This document shows positions 25,613 to 35,078 of a DNA stretch of 64,000 nt, piece by piece. The notes below the pieces were generated by a model. The model was not told the origin of the DNA. It ran no database searches and worked only from the letters and a program-made list of their open reading frames with translations. Source of the stretch: CAJMNU01 sp905214855 (GTDB lineage Bacteria; Bacillota; Clostridia; Lachnospirales; Lachnospiraceae); NCBI GenBank assembly GCA_937890595.1, contig CALADM010000031.1, forward strand, positions 1 through 64,000, written 5' to 3'. Made by a program: the position numbers and the translations under genes. Position 1 is the stretch's first letter; every line of letters begins with the position of its first letter.

Positions 25613-26716
25613 CTATGTCACAGACAAAGAACTTTTCTCCCCTGTTACCCAGACAGCCTGCTTTTCTGCCAGCAGACAAAGCTCTGCCGCCTTAAAGGCA
25701 TGTTCTTGTGTCATAGCATATTCCGTTCTATTCAGGCAATCTAAGATCAATTGTCCAAAAAATGGAAATCCTACCGTATTTTCCGTGTGAATATAATGTT
25801 CTCCATCCTTATCTACCAAAAACAAATGATCCGTCCCACTGTCTTTTACTCCAATATTGACATATTTTCTCAATTCAATATATCCCTCTGTCCCTAGAAT
25901 CGTCATTCTGCCATCTCCCCAAGTCGAAAGTCCACTTGGAGTAAACCAGTCCACCCTAAAATATCCTGTTGCCCCATTGTTTCCAGTCAGCATAACATCT
26001 CCAAAATCTTCTAACTCCGGATATTCCATATGTGCATAATTTCCAATGCGGCTATATGCGATCTCTGCATCCTCTGCCCCTGAATAGTACAAGTACTGTT
26101 CAATCTGATGACTTCCTATATCGCAAAGTATACCTCCATACTGTGCTTTTTTAAAAAAACATTCTGGACGCTGTAAAGCATTCAATCTGTGCGGTCCCAT
26201 GCCAACCACATTCAATACTCTCCCAATTGCCCCCTGTTTCACCAGATTTCCTGCATAAACAGCGGATTCTACATGAAGACGTTCCGAATAATAGACCATA
26301 TATTTTCTTTTGGTCTCTTTCACTTTTTTTCTTGCCTGCTCTAGCTGCTCCAATGTTGTAAATGGCGCTTTATCTGAAAAATAATCTTTTCCTGCATCCA
26401 TCACACGAAGTCCCACTTCACATCTTTTCGCTGTCACAGCAGCACTTGCGACAAGCTGTATCTGAGGATCTCCTAAGATTTCTTCCTCACTCTTTACTGC
26501 AACTGCTCCAGGATATCTGGCACAAAATTTCTCTGCCTTTTCTATATTTGTATCAAAAACATATTTTAATATTGCACCCGCTTCTGTCAAACCATTACAC
26601 ATTCCCTCAATATGACCATGATCCAGATACATTGCAGCAAACACAAACTCTCCTGAGTTTACGACTGCTGATGCCCTTCCTTTTGGCGCATAACGCATTC
26701 CATCCATTTGCTTCAT
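25613..26716 (-). CDS. Gfo/Idh/MocA-family oxidoreductase
   Basis: An NAD(P)-dependent sugar dehydrogenase-like protein. The start at 26716 has AGGTGG 8 nt upstream and lies beyond the terminator of the preceding gene, giving 367 residues. The N-terminal Rossmann half has AAMYLDHGHIEGMC and a cofactor loop YVFDTNIEKAEKF. The family's catalytic Lys is probably in SDKAP (usual form EKP). The C-terminal half includes GGILCDIGSHQIEQYLYY, with the conserved DxxxH. Substrate unknown; the surroundings suggest a sugar acid or sugar. Confidence 0.88.
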   Translation of the reverse strand: MKQMDGMRYAPKGRASAVVNSGEFVFAAMYLDHGHIEGMCNGLTEAGAILKYVFDTNIEKAEKFCARYPGAVAVKSEEEILGDPQIQLVASAAVTAKRCEVGLRVMDAGKDYFSDKAPFTTLEQLEQARKKVKETKRKYMVYYSERLHVESAVYAGNLVKQGAIGRVLNVVGMGPHRLNALQRPECFFKKAQYGGILCDIGSHQIEQYLYYSGAEDAEIAYSRIGNYAHMEYPELEDFGDVMLTGNNGATGYFRVDWFTPSGLSTWGDGRMTILGTEGYIELRKYVNIGVKDSGTDHLFLVDKDGEHYIHTENTVGFPFFGQLILDCLNRTEYAMTQEHAFKAAELCLLAEKQAVWVTGEKSSLSVT

Positions 26717-26757
26717 TCTCTTTTCCACCTTTCTTTTTGTTTGATCCATAAAAAACA

Positions 26758-26797
26758 AAATCACCACAAACCTCTTTTTGGGGGTCTGTGGTGATTT
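26758..26797 (-). terminator. Terminator of the isomerase/dehydrogenase pair
   Basis: AAATCACCACAAAC (26758-26771) pairs with GTCTGTGGTGATTT (26784-26797) with one mismatch; a U-rich run follows on the minus strand. Confidence 0.85.
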
Positions 26798-26855
26798 CAT
26801 CGTTCTATACCAGAAATACTACAGCATATCAACTGCTGCAAAAATGGCTATTTTA

Positions 26856-27494
26856 TTATGCTAAAACTTCTTTTACTGCCTCAGCGATCTTATCGCACTT
26901 GCAGTTAGCAAAGAAATACTCCTGGAACTTTTCTCCGCCTAAAGCGCCCTTTACAAGGTCACGGTCAAGATTCTTCAGGATCGTTACCATATCTGTATGA
27001 GTTACTTTCTTTACTTCATCCAAGATCTTCTTATTGCGCTGCTCCGGAACAACTCTCTCCTTTGGATATCCCTGTCCGCTTTCACAGGAGAACAATTTTT
27101 CAAAAACATACTCCAGATTTACTTCTGCGCCCCATCCAAATCCTTTTGCAAAAGGAAGTGCAATTGCATTTCCATCATTAATCTGTGCAAACATAAATGC
27201 ATCAGCCGGATCTACCACATGTCCGCAAAGTACACCTGGGAAAGAGTTCAGTGCCAGCATAGCGCCTTCTCCTGTACCACATCCTGTGATGACATAGTCT
27301 GCTGCACCAGAATTCAATAAAACAGCTGCAAGAATACCATTCTGTACATATGTCAGCTGATTTGCATCATCTGCGGAGTACATACCATAGTTAAACACTT
27401 CATGTCCTAATGGCTCTACTACTTTTTTCAGTGTAGCACAGATCAGTTCATTTTTTGCTGCCTGGCTGTTCTCGTTAATTAATGCGATTTTCAT
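26856..27494 (-). CDS. RpiB/LacAB-fold isomerase, DhuI-like
   Basis: A 212-residue cytoplasmic isomerase of the RpiB/LacA/LacB fold. The N-terminal Rossmann-like core has MKIALINENSQAAKN, and the family Gly-rich active-site loop appears as VITGCGTGEGAML with the activated Cys. In streptococci a protein of this fold and size, DhuI, converts the linear form of unsaturated uronic acid and is encoded beside the dehydrogenase DhuD. Here the neighbour downstream in gene order is a KduD-like dehydrogenase, so the same role (KduI-equivalent) is likely. Ribose-5-phosphate isomerase activity is the alternative, less likely given the long, distinct C-terminus (about 150-212). Confidence 0.8.
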   Translation of the reverse strand: MKIALINENSQAAKNELICATLKKVVEPLGHEVFNYGMYSADDANQLTYVQNGILAAVLLNSGAADYVITGCGTGEGAMLALNSFPGVLCGHVVDPADAFMFAQINDGNAIALPFAKGFGWGAEVNLEYVFEKLFSCESGQGYPKERVVPEQRNKKILDEVKKVTHTDMVTILKNLDRDLVKGALGGEKFQEYFFANCKCDKIAEAVKEVLA

Positions 27495-27586
27495 TTGAAG
27501 CTCTCCTCTTTTCTCTGATTTTTAACACTCCCGCATTCTAAAAGCCGGAAATATTATGATACATTTAACAACACGATATGTTACGA

Positions 27587-28390
27587 TTATTTAGGCTGCT
27601 TGCCGATGTAAGCTAAGATACCACCATCTACATAAAGGATATGACCATTTACGAAGTTGGATGCATCAGATGCTAAGAATACAGCTGGTCCGCCCAGATC
27701 TTCTGCTTCTCCCCAACGTGCTGCTGGTGTCTTTGCAATAATGAACTGGTCAAACGGATGACGGCTTCCATCTGGTTGGATCTCACGCAGTGGTGCTGTC
27801 TGTGGTGTTGCAATATATCCAGGTCCGATACCATTACACTGGATGTTGAATTCACCATACTCAGATGCAATGTTCTTGGTCAGCATTTTCAGACCGCCTT
27901 TTGCTGCTGCATATGCGGATACTGTCTCACGACCTAACTCAGACATCATGGAGCAGATGTTGATGATCTTTCCGTGACCTTTTTTGATCATGCTCGGGAT
28001 CACTGCCTTTGCCATGATGAACGGTCCATTTAAGTCGATGTCGATAACCTGACGGAACTGTGCTGCTGTCATCTCGCACATCGGGATTCTCTTGATGATA
28101 CCTGCATTGTTTACCAGAATATCAACAACTCCTACCTCAGCTTCGATCTTCTGGATCATCTCGCCTACCTGATCTTCATTGGTAACGTCACATACATAAC
28201 CATGTGCCTGGATACCTTCTTCTTTGTAAGCAGCAAGACCTTTGTCTACCAGCTCCTGATTGATGTCATTAAATACGATAGTTGCGCCAGCGCCAGCCAT
28301 TGCCTTTGCGATCGCAAAACCGATTCCGTAAGATGCACCTGTAACCAGTGCGATCTTTCCTTCCAGAGAAAAACTATTTAAATTTCCCAT
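27587..28390 (-). CDS. SDR dehydrogenase, KduD/DhuD-like
   Basis: A 267-residue short-chain dehydrogenase, annotated in related genomes as gluconate 5-dehydrogenase or 2-dehydro-3-deoxy-D-gluconate 5-dehydrogenase. The cofactor motif is TGASYGIG (residue 18 on), NNAG is present, and the catalytic Ser-Tyr-Lys is in ICSMM and YAAAKGG. With the DhuI-like isomerase it would turn the unsaturated uronate product into 2-keto-3-deoxygluconate for KdgK and KdgA; those two enzymes are not in this window. It has its own promoter and is divergent from an AraC regulator. Confidence 0.88.
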   Translation of the reverse strand: MGNLNSFSLEGKIALVTGASYGIGFAIAKAMAGAGATIVFNDINQELVDKGLAAYKEEGIQAHGYVCDVTNEDQVGEMIQKIEAEVGVVDILVNNAGIIKRIPMCEMTAAQFRQVIDIDLNGPFIMAKAVIPSMIKKGHGKIINICSMMSELGRETVSAYAAAKGGLKMLTKNIASEYGEFNIQCNGIGPGYIATPQTAPLREIQPDGSRHPFDQFIIAKTPAARWGEAEDLGGPAVFLASDASNFVNGHILYVDGGILAYIGKQPK

Positions 28391-28423
28391 TGCTTTGAAC
28401 CTCCTTCATTTCTTTCTGTCCTT

Positions 28424-28452
28424 ATTGTATCATCCATTTTTTTCATTGTCTA
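28424..28452 (-). promoter_or_regulatory. Promoter of the KduD-like gene
   Basis: Minus-strand TAGACA (28447-28452) and TACAAT (28424-28429) with a 17-bp spacer, in the 172-bp region shared with the divergent AraC gene. Confidence 0.5.
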
Positions 28453-28562
28453 CGCAAAATTGGCTCAAAAACTTGCATTTTTTGAACTGACTGTTATAAT
28501 AAGCTGAAAGTGAAATATACATAATCCAAAAACAAAGGATATCCATATCAGGAGGAAAAACC

Positions 28563-29423
28563 ATGGAAGAATTCAGTTCCTGTAAAAAAGCAATGGAGGC
28601 ATGTGCCTCAACAAAAACATTTTCTCTTGCCCATCTATTTCAGGAAGAAAAAGTAATGGAAATGCACATTCATGACTGCTATGAAATCTATTATTCTATC
28701 TCTGGCGGCAAGCAGTTTCTGATCGATAACCGTTTTTATCCAATCCAGCCCGGAGATCTGTTTCTCATCAACCAGTATGAAAGCCACTACATCACTCAGC
28801 TCGACAAGATGGTGCATGAACGCATTGTCCTATCCATTCATCCAGACTATGTAAAACAGCTCTCCTCTGTACAGACCGATTTGGATTCTTGCTTTTCCAA
28901 ACGTCCTCCAAACTTTAAACACCGTTTTTCACTGACAAAAGATCAGCAAAACCGTTTCCTGTATTATATTAACAAACTGAAATCGGTACATGGTTTTGGG
29001 AGTGACATTTTAGAGCAGGCATTCTTTATGGAATTATTGGTTATGCTGAATGCGATCTGTGCTGCCGGTCCAGCTTCAGAAAACAATACTTCCCCTCAAG
29101 TATATAATCATCAGGTTGACGATATTTTAGCCTATATCAACCAAAATCTCTCCTCCTCCATCACCATCGAACAACTGGCTGAACATTTTTTTATGAGTGA
29201 ATCGTATATCTGTCGTATTTTTAAAGCAGTCACCGGCACTACCATCAACAAATACATCACAGCCAGAAGGATTAGCATTGCCAAAGCCCATTTATCAGGC
29301 GGAGCCACTGTCAATGAGGCATGGGAACAATCTGGATTTGCCGATTACAGTAATTTTCTGCGTTCCTTTACAAAAGCAGTGGGCGTATCCCCTAAGAAAT
29401 ACGCCCAATATTCTGTCAGCTGA
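28563..29423 (+). CDS. AraC-family transcriptional regulator
   Basis: A 286-residue regulator. The sensor half has the cupin pattern EMHIHDCYEIYYSISGGK near residue 34, and the C-terminal half carries two helix-turn-helix motifs (TIEQLAEHFFMSESYICRIF and NEAWEQSGFADYSNFLRSF). AGGAGG lies before the ATG. It is divergent from the KduD-like gene, its probable target. It is similar in layout to the AraC protein at 17573, and the pair may control the two halves of the same pathway. Its last 8 bp overlap the end of the convergent nitroreductase gene. Confidence 0.92.
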   Translation: MEEFSSCKKAMEACASTKTFSLAHLFQEEKVMEMHIHDCYEIYYSISGGKQFLIDNRFYPIQPGDLFLINQYESHYITQLDKMVHERIVLSIHPDYVKQLSSVQTDLDSCFSKRPPNFKHRFSLTKDQQNRFLYYINKLKSVHGFGSDILEQAFFMELLVMLNAICAAGPASENNTSPQVYNHQVDDILAYINQNLSSSITIEQLAEHFFMSESYICRIFKAVTGTTINKYITARRISIAKAHLSGGATVNEAWEQSGFADYSNFLRSFTKAVGVSPKKYAQYSVS

Positions 29424-30186
29424 CATGAAGTGACAATGTTGTGACATAGTCCAGATTTTTCATGTTCATCTCAAGAATCTTCTCTTCTCTGGCAAACGCA
29501 GTTGACATCCACTGTTCTTCTGCTGCCAATTGCATATGACAAAGGACGATTCCCAGATCAATCTCCAGCAGATATGCTCCCTGACGTTCCCAAAACTGCT
29601 TTTTGCGTGTAAAAATATGAATTCTGTTTTTATATACTACAAATCTCCAAGGCTGGAGATTCAGTGCGGAAGGAGCTAAGCGTGCCGCATATAACACTGC
29701 TTTCTCCTCTTCCCCTATCTCTTCCTTAAAAATACACAATTCTTTTAAAGGATGTCTTTTTGCTGTGGTACTATCTCTAAGCAGACGTTTTACTGGAAAA
29801 CCAAACGCTACTACCATTAAAGCTTGTAAAGAACCCATTTTCTTCTTTTCTGTCAACTGTGCAGCTCCCTGATAACAAGTTCCTAATCCTTTTGTTGTGA
29901 GGTATAGTATCATCTGTTCAAGAATATAACCGGCATTACGCCTCGCATCTGACTCTTTTCCACCATAAAATACCAGATAATAAGGAGCTGGAACTGTCCC
30001 AAATCCCTTGACTGCCGCTTTTCCTGAAGTGTTGACTATAATATCCAGTTTCCACACACACGTCTCATTCCACGGAGAAAGTTCCTTGATAAAATGGTGC
30101 AGTTTCTGTATCAATTCTTCTGAAATCGGTCTAAAATCAAACTTTCTCATGGTTCTTCTGTAAGAAATCGCCTCATATTGATTCAT
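29416..30186 (-). CDS. Nitroreductase-family protein (TM1586-like)
   Basis: A 256-residue FMN-binding, nitroreductase-fold protein. YRRTMRKFDFRPIS at the start matches the cofactor phosphate-binding arginines, and RLAPSALNLQPWRFVVY in the second half repeats that element, as in TM1586-type proteins that carry both halves of the active site in one chain. Substrate unknown. The gene is convergent with the AraC gene and overlaps it by 8 bp. Confidence 0.85.
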   Translation of the reverse strand: MNQYEAISYRRTMRKFDFRPISEELIQKLHHFIKELSPWNETCVWKLDIIVNTSGKAAVKGFGTVPAPYYLVFYGGKESDARRNAGYILEQMILYLTTKGLGTCYQGAAQLTEKKKMGSLQALMVVAFGFPVKRLLRDSTTAKRHPLKELCIFKEEIGEEEKAVLYAARLAPSALNLQPWRFVVYKNRIHIFTRKKQFWERQGAYLLEIDLGIVLCHMQLAAEEQWMSTAFAREEKILEMNMKNLDYVTTLSLHVS

Positions 30187-30230
30187 CTTTTCCTTCTCCC
30201 TTTTCTATCCATCTTTCTGTCTAAAAACCT

Positions 30231-32027
30231 CTACAGCAATTCTTCCATCTCATCCAAAATTCTTCCAAATAAAGCCAGTGCTTCTTCTATTGGTTCTGGC
30301 TCATTCATATCTACCTTTGCTCGTTTCAAAAGTTCAATCGGACTGTCAGAACATCCGCCCTGAAGAAAAGAAAGATATCCTTTTTTTACTTCCTCATTTC
30401 CGGCAAGAATCTGATTGCTGATCGCAATAGCTGCTGAAAGTCCGGTTGCATACTGATACACATAAAATGGTGTATAAAAATGTGGAATCCTTGCCCATTC
30501 ATAATCAATCTGTTCATCCACGCACATCTCTGGTCCAAAATATGCCTCATTCAGTTCATGATACTTCGCACACAGATTCTTTGCTGTCAGCACATTTCCC
30601 TCTTCTACCATCTTATGTGCCCATTGTTCAAATTCTGCAAACATAGTCTGGCGGAACAATGTACCCTTAAAAGTTTCCAGAAAATAATTTAAAAGTTCAA
30701 TTCTCTCTTCTTTGTCATTTGTCTTCTTTAAAAGATGCTGAACCAGTAGAGACTCATTACAGGTAGATGCTACCTCTGCCACAAAGATCACATAATTTGC
30801 ATATGTGAATGGCTGTGCATGATCTGAATAATAAGTGTGCAGAGCGTGTCCCATTTCATGAGCCAGTGTAAACACAGAATTCATCGTATCATTGTAGTTC
30901 AAAAGAACACATGGATGTGTGCCATATACTCCCCATGAATATGCCCCGCTTCTCTTTCCTTCATTTTCGTACACATCGATCCATCGATTTTCAAATCCTT
31001 CTTTTATATGTGACAAATATTCTTCCCCTAACGGTTTTAATGCTTCTAACACAATCTCCTTTGCCTCGGAAAATGACACTTTTTTCTCTGCTCCTTTGGA
31101 AATTGGTGTATATAGATCATACATATGAATATCAGAAAGCCCTAATGCTTTTTTCCTAAGTGCTACATAACGGTGCATCAATGGAAGATGCTCTCTCACA
31201 ACATGGATCAGGTTATCATACACAGATACAGGAATCTCATTGGCAGATAAAGCTGCTTCCTGACTGGAATTGTATTTTCTTGCCTTTGCATAAAACACGG
31301 CTGTCTTGACATTTGATTCAAAGGTTGCTGCCAAAGTATTGGAATATTGCTTGTATACTTGATATAATGCCTCAAATGCATCTTTTCTCACCCGCTGATC
31401 TTTAGAAGCGATCAATCTCAAATATTTCGCATGAGTCAGCTCCTCCTGTTCTCCTTCTTCATTGATAATAGAAGGGAATCGAATATCTGCATTATTAAAA
31501 TAATTAAAAATAGACGATGCCCCTTGTGTTGCATTGTAAGACTGAGCCAGCAATTCTTCCATTTCTCCAGAGAGAACATGTGACTTTCTAACAAGCAATC
31601 TCTCTAACACCTTAGAAAAATGTTCAATTCCATTATCAGATCTCATGTATTCCTGCATCAATGCCTCATCCATGGACAGAATCTCAGGTGTCATAAAAGA
31701 AGATTTTTCATCTGCCTTAAAAGAAAGGCTCTGTGCTCTGGCATTCATCTGCTGATAATGATCATTTGTTGTATCCTCATCCGATCTCTGTCTTGCATAG
31801 ACATAGAGTCTCGTCACTCTATAAGAAATTTCATCTTCTAGCTTCAATGCAGCATATAATACATCTGCTGACTCAGACAGCCTTCCACGAAAAGAGTCAT
31901 ATTCCTCCAGCATGCTCTCAGTCTGAGCATAATATGCCTCCCATTCTTCATCATCTGCAAAAATATCTGTTAAATCCCATGTTACCTCCTCTGGTATCTC
32001 AAAACGCTTCTTAATATTCTCTGCCAT
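30231..32027 (-). CDS. pepF: Oligoendopeptidase F
   Basis: A 598-residue cytoplasmic zinc peptidase of family M3B that cleaves oligopeptides. The HExxH zinc motif is visible in FTLAHEMGHALHTY, with the third ligand in the later VAEVASTCNE segment. Length is typical. The start is the ATG at 32027, with AAAGGA 8 nt upstream; an in-frame ATG at 32048 lies before that site. It is likely a single-gene unit in peptide turnover. Confidence 0.95.
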   Translation of the reverse strand: MAENIKKRFEIPEEVTWDLTDIFADDEEWEAYYAQTESMLEEYDSFRGRLSESADVLYAALKLEDEISYRVTRLYVYARQRSDEDTTNDHYQQMNARAQSLSFKADEKSSFMTPEILSMDEALMQEYMRSDNGIEHFSKVLERLLVRKSHVLSGEMEELLAQSYNATQGASSIFNYFNNADIRFPSIINEEGEQEELTHAKYLRLIASKDQRVRKDAFEALYQVYKQYSNTLAATFESNVKTAVFYAKARKYNSSQEAALSANEIPVSVYDNLIHVVREHLPLMHRYVALRKKALGLSDIHMYDLYTPISKGAEKKVSFSEAKEIVLEALKPLGEEYLSHIKEGFENRWIDVYENEGKRSGAYSWGVYGTHPCVLLNYNDTMNSVFTLAHEMGHALHTYYSDHAQPFTYANYVIFVAEVASTCNESLLVQHLLKKTNDKEERIELLNYFLETFKGTLFRQTMFAEFEQWAHKMVEEGNVLTAKNLCAKYHELNEAYFGPEMCVDEQIDYEWARIPHFYTPFYVYQYATGLSAAIAISNQILAGNEEVKKGYLSFLQGGCSDSPIELLKRAKVDMNEPEPIEEALALFGRILDEMEELL

Positions 32028-32325
32028 CTCTTTTTTCCTTTCTCTCATTTATTCTTACTTTCTGAGCTTTATTGTGATTTTTCTTATTCTCGATTATTAA
32101 TTCTCTATTTCTACTCCTTGTACCATTTTTCTTGCCAAAACATATTTATATATATTATGATGATACCAAGATCCAACATTAAAAAAACTGGTGCAACATT
32201 GCTTTCCAAAAACCTTTGATCCCAAGATCTTATGCTTTATATATCATATCATTTTATATTATACTATCCTTCTTCAAATTTTCCATGCTAATTTTCACAA
32301 ATTTTATAGCAGAAAGGATGATACT

Positions 32326-33159
32326 ATGACAACCAAAACAACAACAAACCCTCTATCTTATGAACTCAAACAGGCGCAAGCACTGTGTGACCTTTGCTGC
32401 CAACATGATGGCTGTAGCCTAACTTTCCCGCAAGATGCCGTCTGGTATGGTTTTGTGAAAACCAAAAAAGATGATCTTGCTGCCATTTCCTGTCTATATC
32501 AGCAAGAAGATGATCTCTTCTTATTTTGCGCCTTCACATCTCCATCTTTTCGCAGACAGGGACTGTTTTCCTCTCTCCTTTCTCTGGCTTTAAGCTGGTT
32601 GGAGGAACACTTTGAAAATGCTGATATAGAATTTCTTATAGATACTTCCTGTAAAGCCTCGATTTTAACTGCTAAATCTCTTGAGGCAGAGTCTTGGTAT
32701 GATGACTTTCAGATGTCTCTCTCACTTACAGAACTACCCTGTCCTTCTTCCATACCTCTCCCCACTCTTCCAAGAGATTGCCATTTCTGTACAGCACAGG
32801 CGGACTCTTCTCTTTCTCCATTGCTTCATACATCATGGGATCAAACAGACTGCATTCCTTCCTTAGAGCCAGCTTCGTCCTGTGCCATTGCACTCTGTAT
32901 ACAAGGTTCTCCTGTCTCTGCAGCTTTCCTGACAGCAACCTCCAAAGATACCATCTGGCTTCATTCTCTGAAAACGCTAACACCTTATAGAAACAGACAT
33001 TTTGCTTTCTTTCTTCTTCAGTCAGCAATTCTATCTTTAAAAAAAGGGCAGGCTTCCCAACTGATGCTTCATGTATCCTCTGATAACCTCCCTGCTGTCA
33101 CCTTATATAAAAAGACAGGGTTTCAGATCATAAAAACCCTGTCCCATTATCTGTATTAA
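32326..33159 (+). CDS. GNAT acetyltransferase, two-domain
   Basis: A 277-residue protein of the GNAT fold. The start at 32326 has AAAGGA 7 nt upstream. The acetyl-CoA loop is visible as SPSFRRQGLFSSLLSLAL in the first half, and the C-terminal part ends in a second GNAT-like strand-helix element, SSDNLPAVTLYKKTGFQI, so two domains are likely, the second degenerate. Cys, Ser and Leu are unusually common. The substrate cannot be predicted. It is one of few plus-strand genes here and is convergent with the alarmone synthetase. Confidence 0.8.
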   Translation: MTTKTTTNPLSYELKQAQALCDLCCQHDGCSLTFPQDAVWYGFVKTKKDDLAAISCLYQQEDDLFLFCAFTSPSFRRQGLFSSLLSLALSWLEEHFENADIEFLIDTSCKASILTAKSLEAESWYDDFQMSLSLTELPCPSSIPLPTLPRDCHFCTAQADSSLSPLLHTSWDQTDCIPSLEPASSCAIALCIQGSPVSAAFLTATSKDTIWLHSLKTLTPYRNRHFAFFLLQSAILSLKKGQASQLMLHVSSDNLPAVTLYKKTGFQIIKTLSHYLY

Positions 33160-33169
33160 GGATCAAAAA

Positions 33170-33880
33170 CTATTCTGGCTGCACACCTTTGTCCTGTACC
33201 TCAATCTTTTTACGAATCTCTAACATCTTTTGGTCTGTCTGGGCAATAACATCTGCACATTCTTTTAATTCAAGACTTATTGCATCTGCTTCTGGGATCA
33301 CCTTCTTATATTTTAACTGGTGATCCAGACTTGCCCAGAAATCCATTGCAATCGTACGGATCTGTACTTCTACTCTCATACACTGTTTTCGATCAGAAAA
33401 GAAAACAGGAATCTCAACGATCATATGATAGCTGCGGTATCCATTTGGTTTCGGATTTTTAATATAATCCTTGATCGCTAAAACCTTGACATCATCCTGT
33501 CTTACCAGCATCTTTGCCACTGCATAGATATCATCTACATAGGTACAGATCACTCTGATCCCTGCCACATCATCCAAATATTCCACCATAGATTCCAGAC
33601 TGGGTTCGAGACCTCTGCGCTGCAACTTTTCAATAATACTCATCGGTTTCTTGACTCTGGATTTGATCACTTCAATTGGGTTTCTCTTATTTCGTACAGA
33701 AAGTTCATCATTCAATACTTCTAGCTTCGTTTTTACTTCTCGGATAGCACAGGTGTACATCATCATAACTTCCTGAAATTGCTTTGCCTGACTGATAAAG
33801 CGTTCCGGAACCTGTACAATATCTGGCACGCTTACAATTGACTGGTGTAATTCGCTGTTGGGGTTCATATTAATATTCAT
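33170..33880 (-). CDS. Small alarmone synthetase, RelQ-like
   Basis: A 236-residue single-domain (p)ppGpp synthetase that transfers pyrophosphate from ATP to GDP or GTP. It lacks the hydrolase and regulatory domains of long RelA/SpoT proteins. Family motifs are IKSRVKKPMSIIEKL, DDVAGIRVICTYVDD, and NGYRSYHMIVEIP with the nucleotide-binding Tyr. The Glu of VEVQIRTIAMDFWA is catalytic in RelQ/YjbM. It should respond to transcriptional rather than ribosomal signals. Confidence 0.93.
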   Translation of the reverse strand: MNINMNPNSELHQSIVSVPDIVQVPERFISQAKQFQEVMMMYTCAIREVKTKLEVLNDELSVRNKRNPIEVIKSRVKKPMSIIEKLQRRGLEPSLESMVEYLDDVAGIRVICTYVDDIYAVAKMLVRQDDVKVLAIKDYIKNPKPNGYRSYHMIVEIPVFFSDRKQCMRVEVQIRTIAMDFWASLDHQLKYKKVIPEADAISLELKECADVIAQTDQKMLEIRKKIEVQDKGVQPE

Positions 33881-34023
33881 ACATAAAATCCTTTCATTTA
33901 TCCTAGCATTCTGCTTCCTTTAAGAAACAGGATGCTCCGTTCCTAGCTGCTCTTTCTTTTTATTATAACAAACCTATCTGTTCACGCAATGGATAAATCA
34001 TTAATTTTTTCTGAAAAAGAAAA

Positions 34024-34060
34024 ATGCTGTCCCGAAACGCTTTTTGTCTCGAAACAGCAT
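34024..34060 (-). terminator. Terminator of the Mrp-type ATPase gene
   Basis: ATGCTGTCCCGAAAC (34024-34038) pairs with GTCTCGAAACAGCAT (34046-34060) with two mismatches; a U-rich run follows on the minus strand. Confidence 0.8.
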
Positions 34061-34100
34061 CTTCACCTATCCATAAGAAAATGTTCTATTCTCTTTGACC

Positions 34101-34940
34101 TTATGACAGTTTATATACAGCTTCCACTGCACCATCAAGCCACTCTGCCTGAATTTCTTCTGCATTACCAGCATCCACACAAGCTGCGATCTGTGGCTGG
34201 ATCGGAATTTTAGCCAACACAGGCACACCATACTCTTTGCCAACTTCCTCAATATGGCTCTCACCAAATACCGGGATCTTCTTTCCACAATCCGGGCATT
34301 CCAGATAACTCATATTCTCTACCAGTCCCAGAATCGGAATATCCATCTTCTTTGCCATGTTCACTGCTTTTCCTACGATCATAGATACCAATTCCTGTGG
34401 AGATGTAACGATCAAAATTCCATCTACAGGAAGAGACTGGAATACAGTCAACGGAACATCTCCTGTTCCCGGAGGCATGTCCACAAACATATAGTCAATG
34501 TCCTGCCAAAGCGCTTCCTGCCAAAACTGCTTGATCGCTCCTGCCACAACCGGTCCTCTCCAGATCACTGGATCTGTCTCATTTTCCAGAATTAGATTGG
34601 AAGATAAAATTTCAATTCCTTCTTTTGTCTTTACCGGAATCATCAGACCATCCGGAGTGGCAAATACTCCATCTTTCACGCCAAATGCCTTTGGAATAGA
34701 AGGACCTGTAATATCTGCATCAAGAATACCGACACGATATCCCAGACGGTTCATACGCACTGCCATCATGGATGTCACCAAAGATTTTCCAACGCCACCT
34801 TTTCCACTGACAATACCGATCACTTTCTTTACAGAACTGGCTGGATTAAGCGGTGTTCTGAAATCAATCTGTTCTTCTGTTCTGCTGCCGCAGTTCTCAC
34901 CGCAGCTGCTGCAATTATAATTACAATTTTCGCTGCTCAT
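34101..34940 (-). CDS. Mrp/NBP35-type Fe-S carrier ATPase
   Basis: A 279-residue P-loop ATPase of the Mrp/ApbC/NBP35 group that assembles or delivers Fe-S clusters. The deviant Walker A is VSGKGGVGKSL near residue 43, and the C-terminal CPDCGKK holds the Cys pair that binds the bridging cluster. An N-terminal Cys-rich segment, CNYNCSSCGENCGSR, is an additional feature of NBP35-like members and could bind a second cluster. It is expressed alone. Confidence 0.93.
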   Translation of the reverse strand: MSSENCNYNCSSCGENCGSRTEEQIDFRTPLNPASSVKKVIGIVSGKGGVGKSLVTSMMAVRMNRLGYRVGILDADITGPSIPKAFGVKDGVFATPDGLMIPVKTKEGIEILSSNLILENETDPVIWRGPVVAGAIKQFWQEALWQDIDYMFVDMPPGTGDVPLTVFQSLPVDGILIVTSPQELVSMIVGKAVNMAKKMDIPILGLVENMSYLECPDCGKKIPVFGESHIEEVGKEYGVPVLAKIPIQPQIAACVDAGNAEEIQAEWLDGAVEAVYKLS

Positions 34941-35078
34941 AAAAAAACCTCCGCTATTGGTTTCAGGAAAATATTCTAAAATCCCCCCAAAACCTTATTT
35001 TTACTCCACATTCTATTCTATTACAAATTTATCGGAATGTCTATGGCTTTTCCTTTACCGGACTTAGTACCTTTTTAT

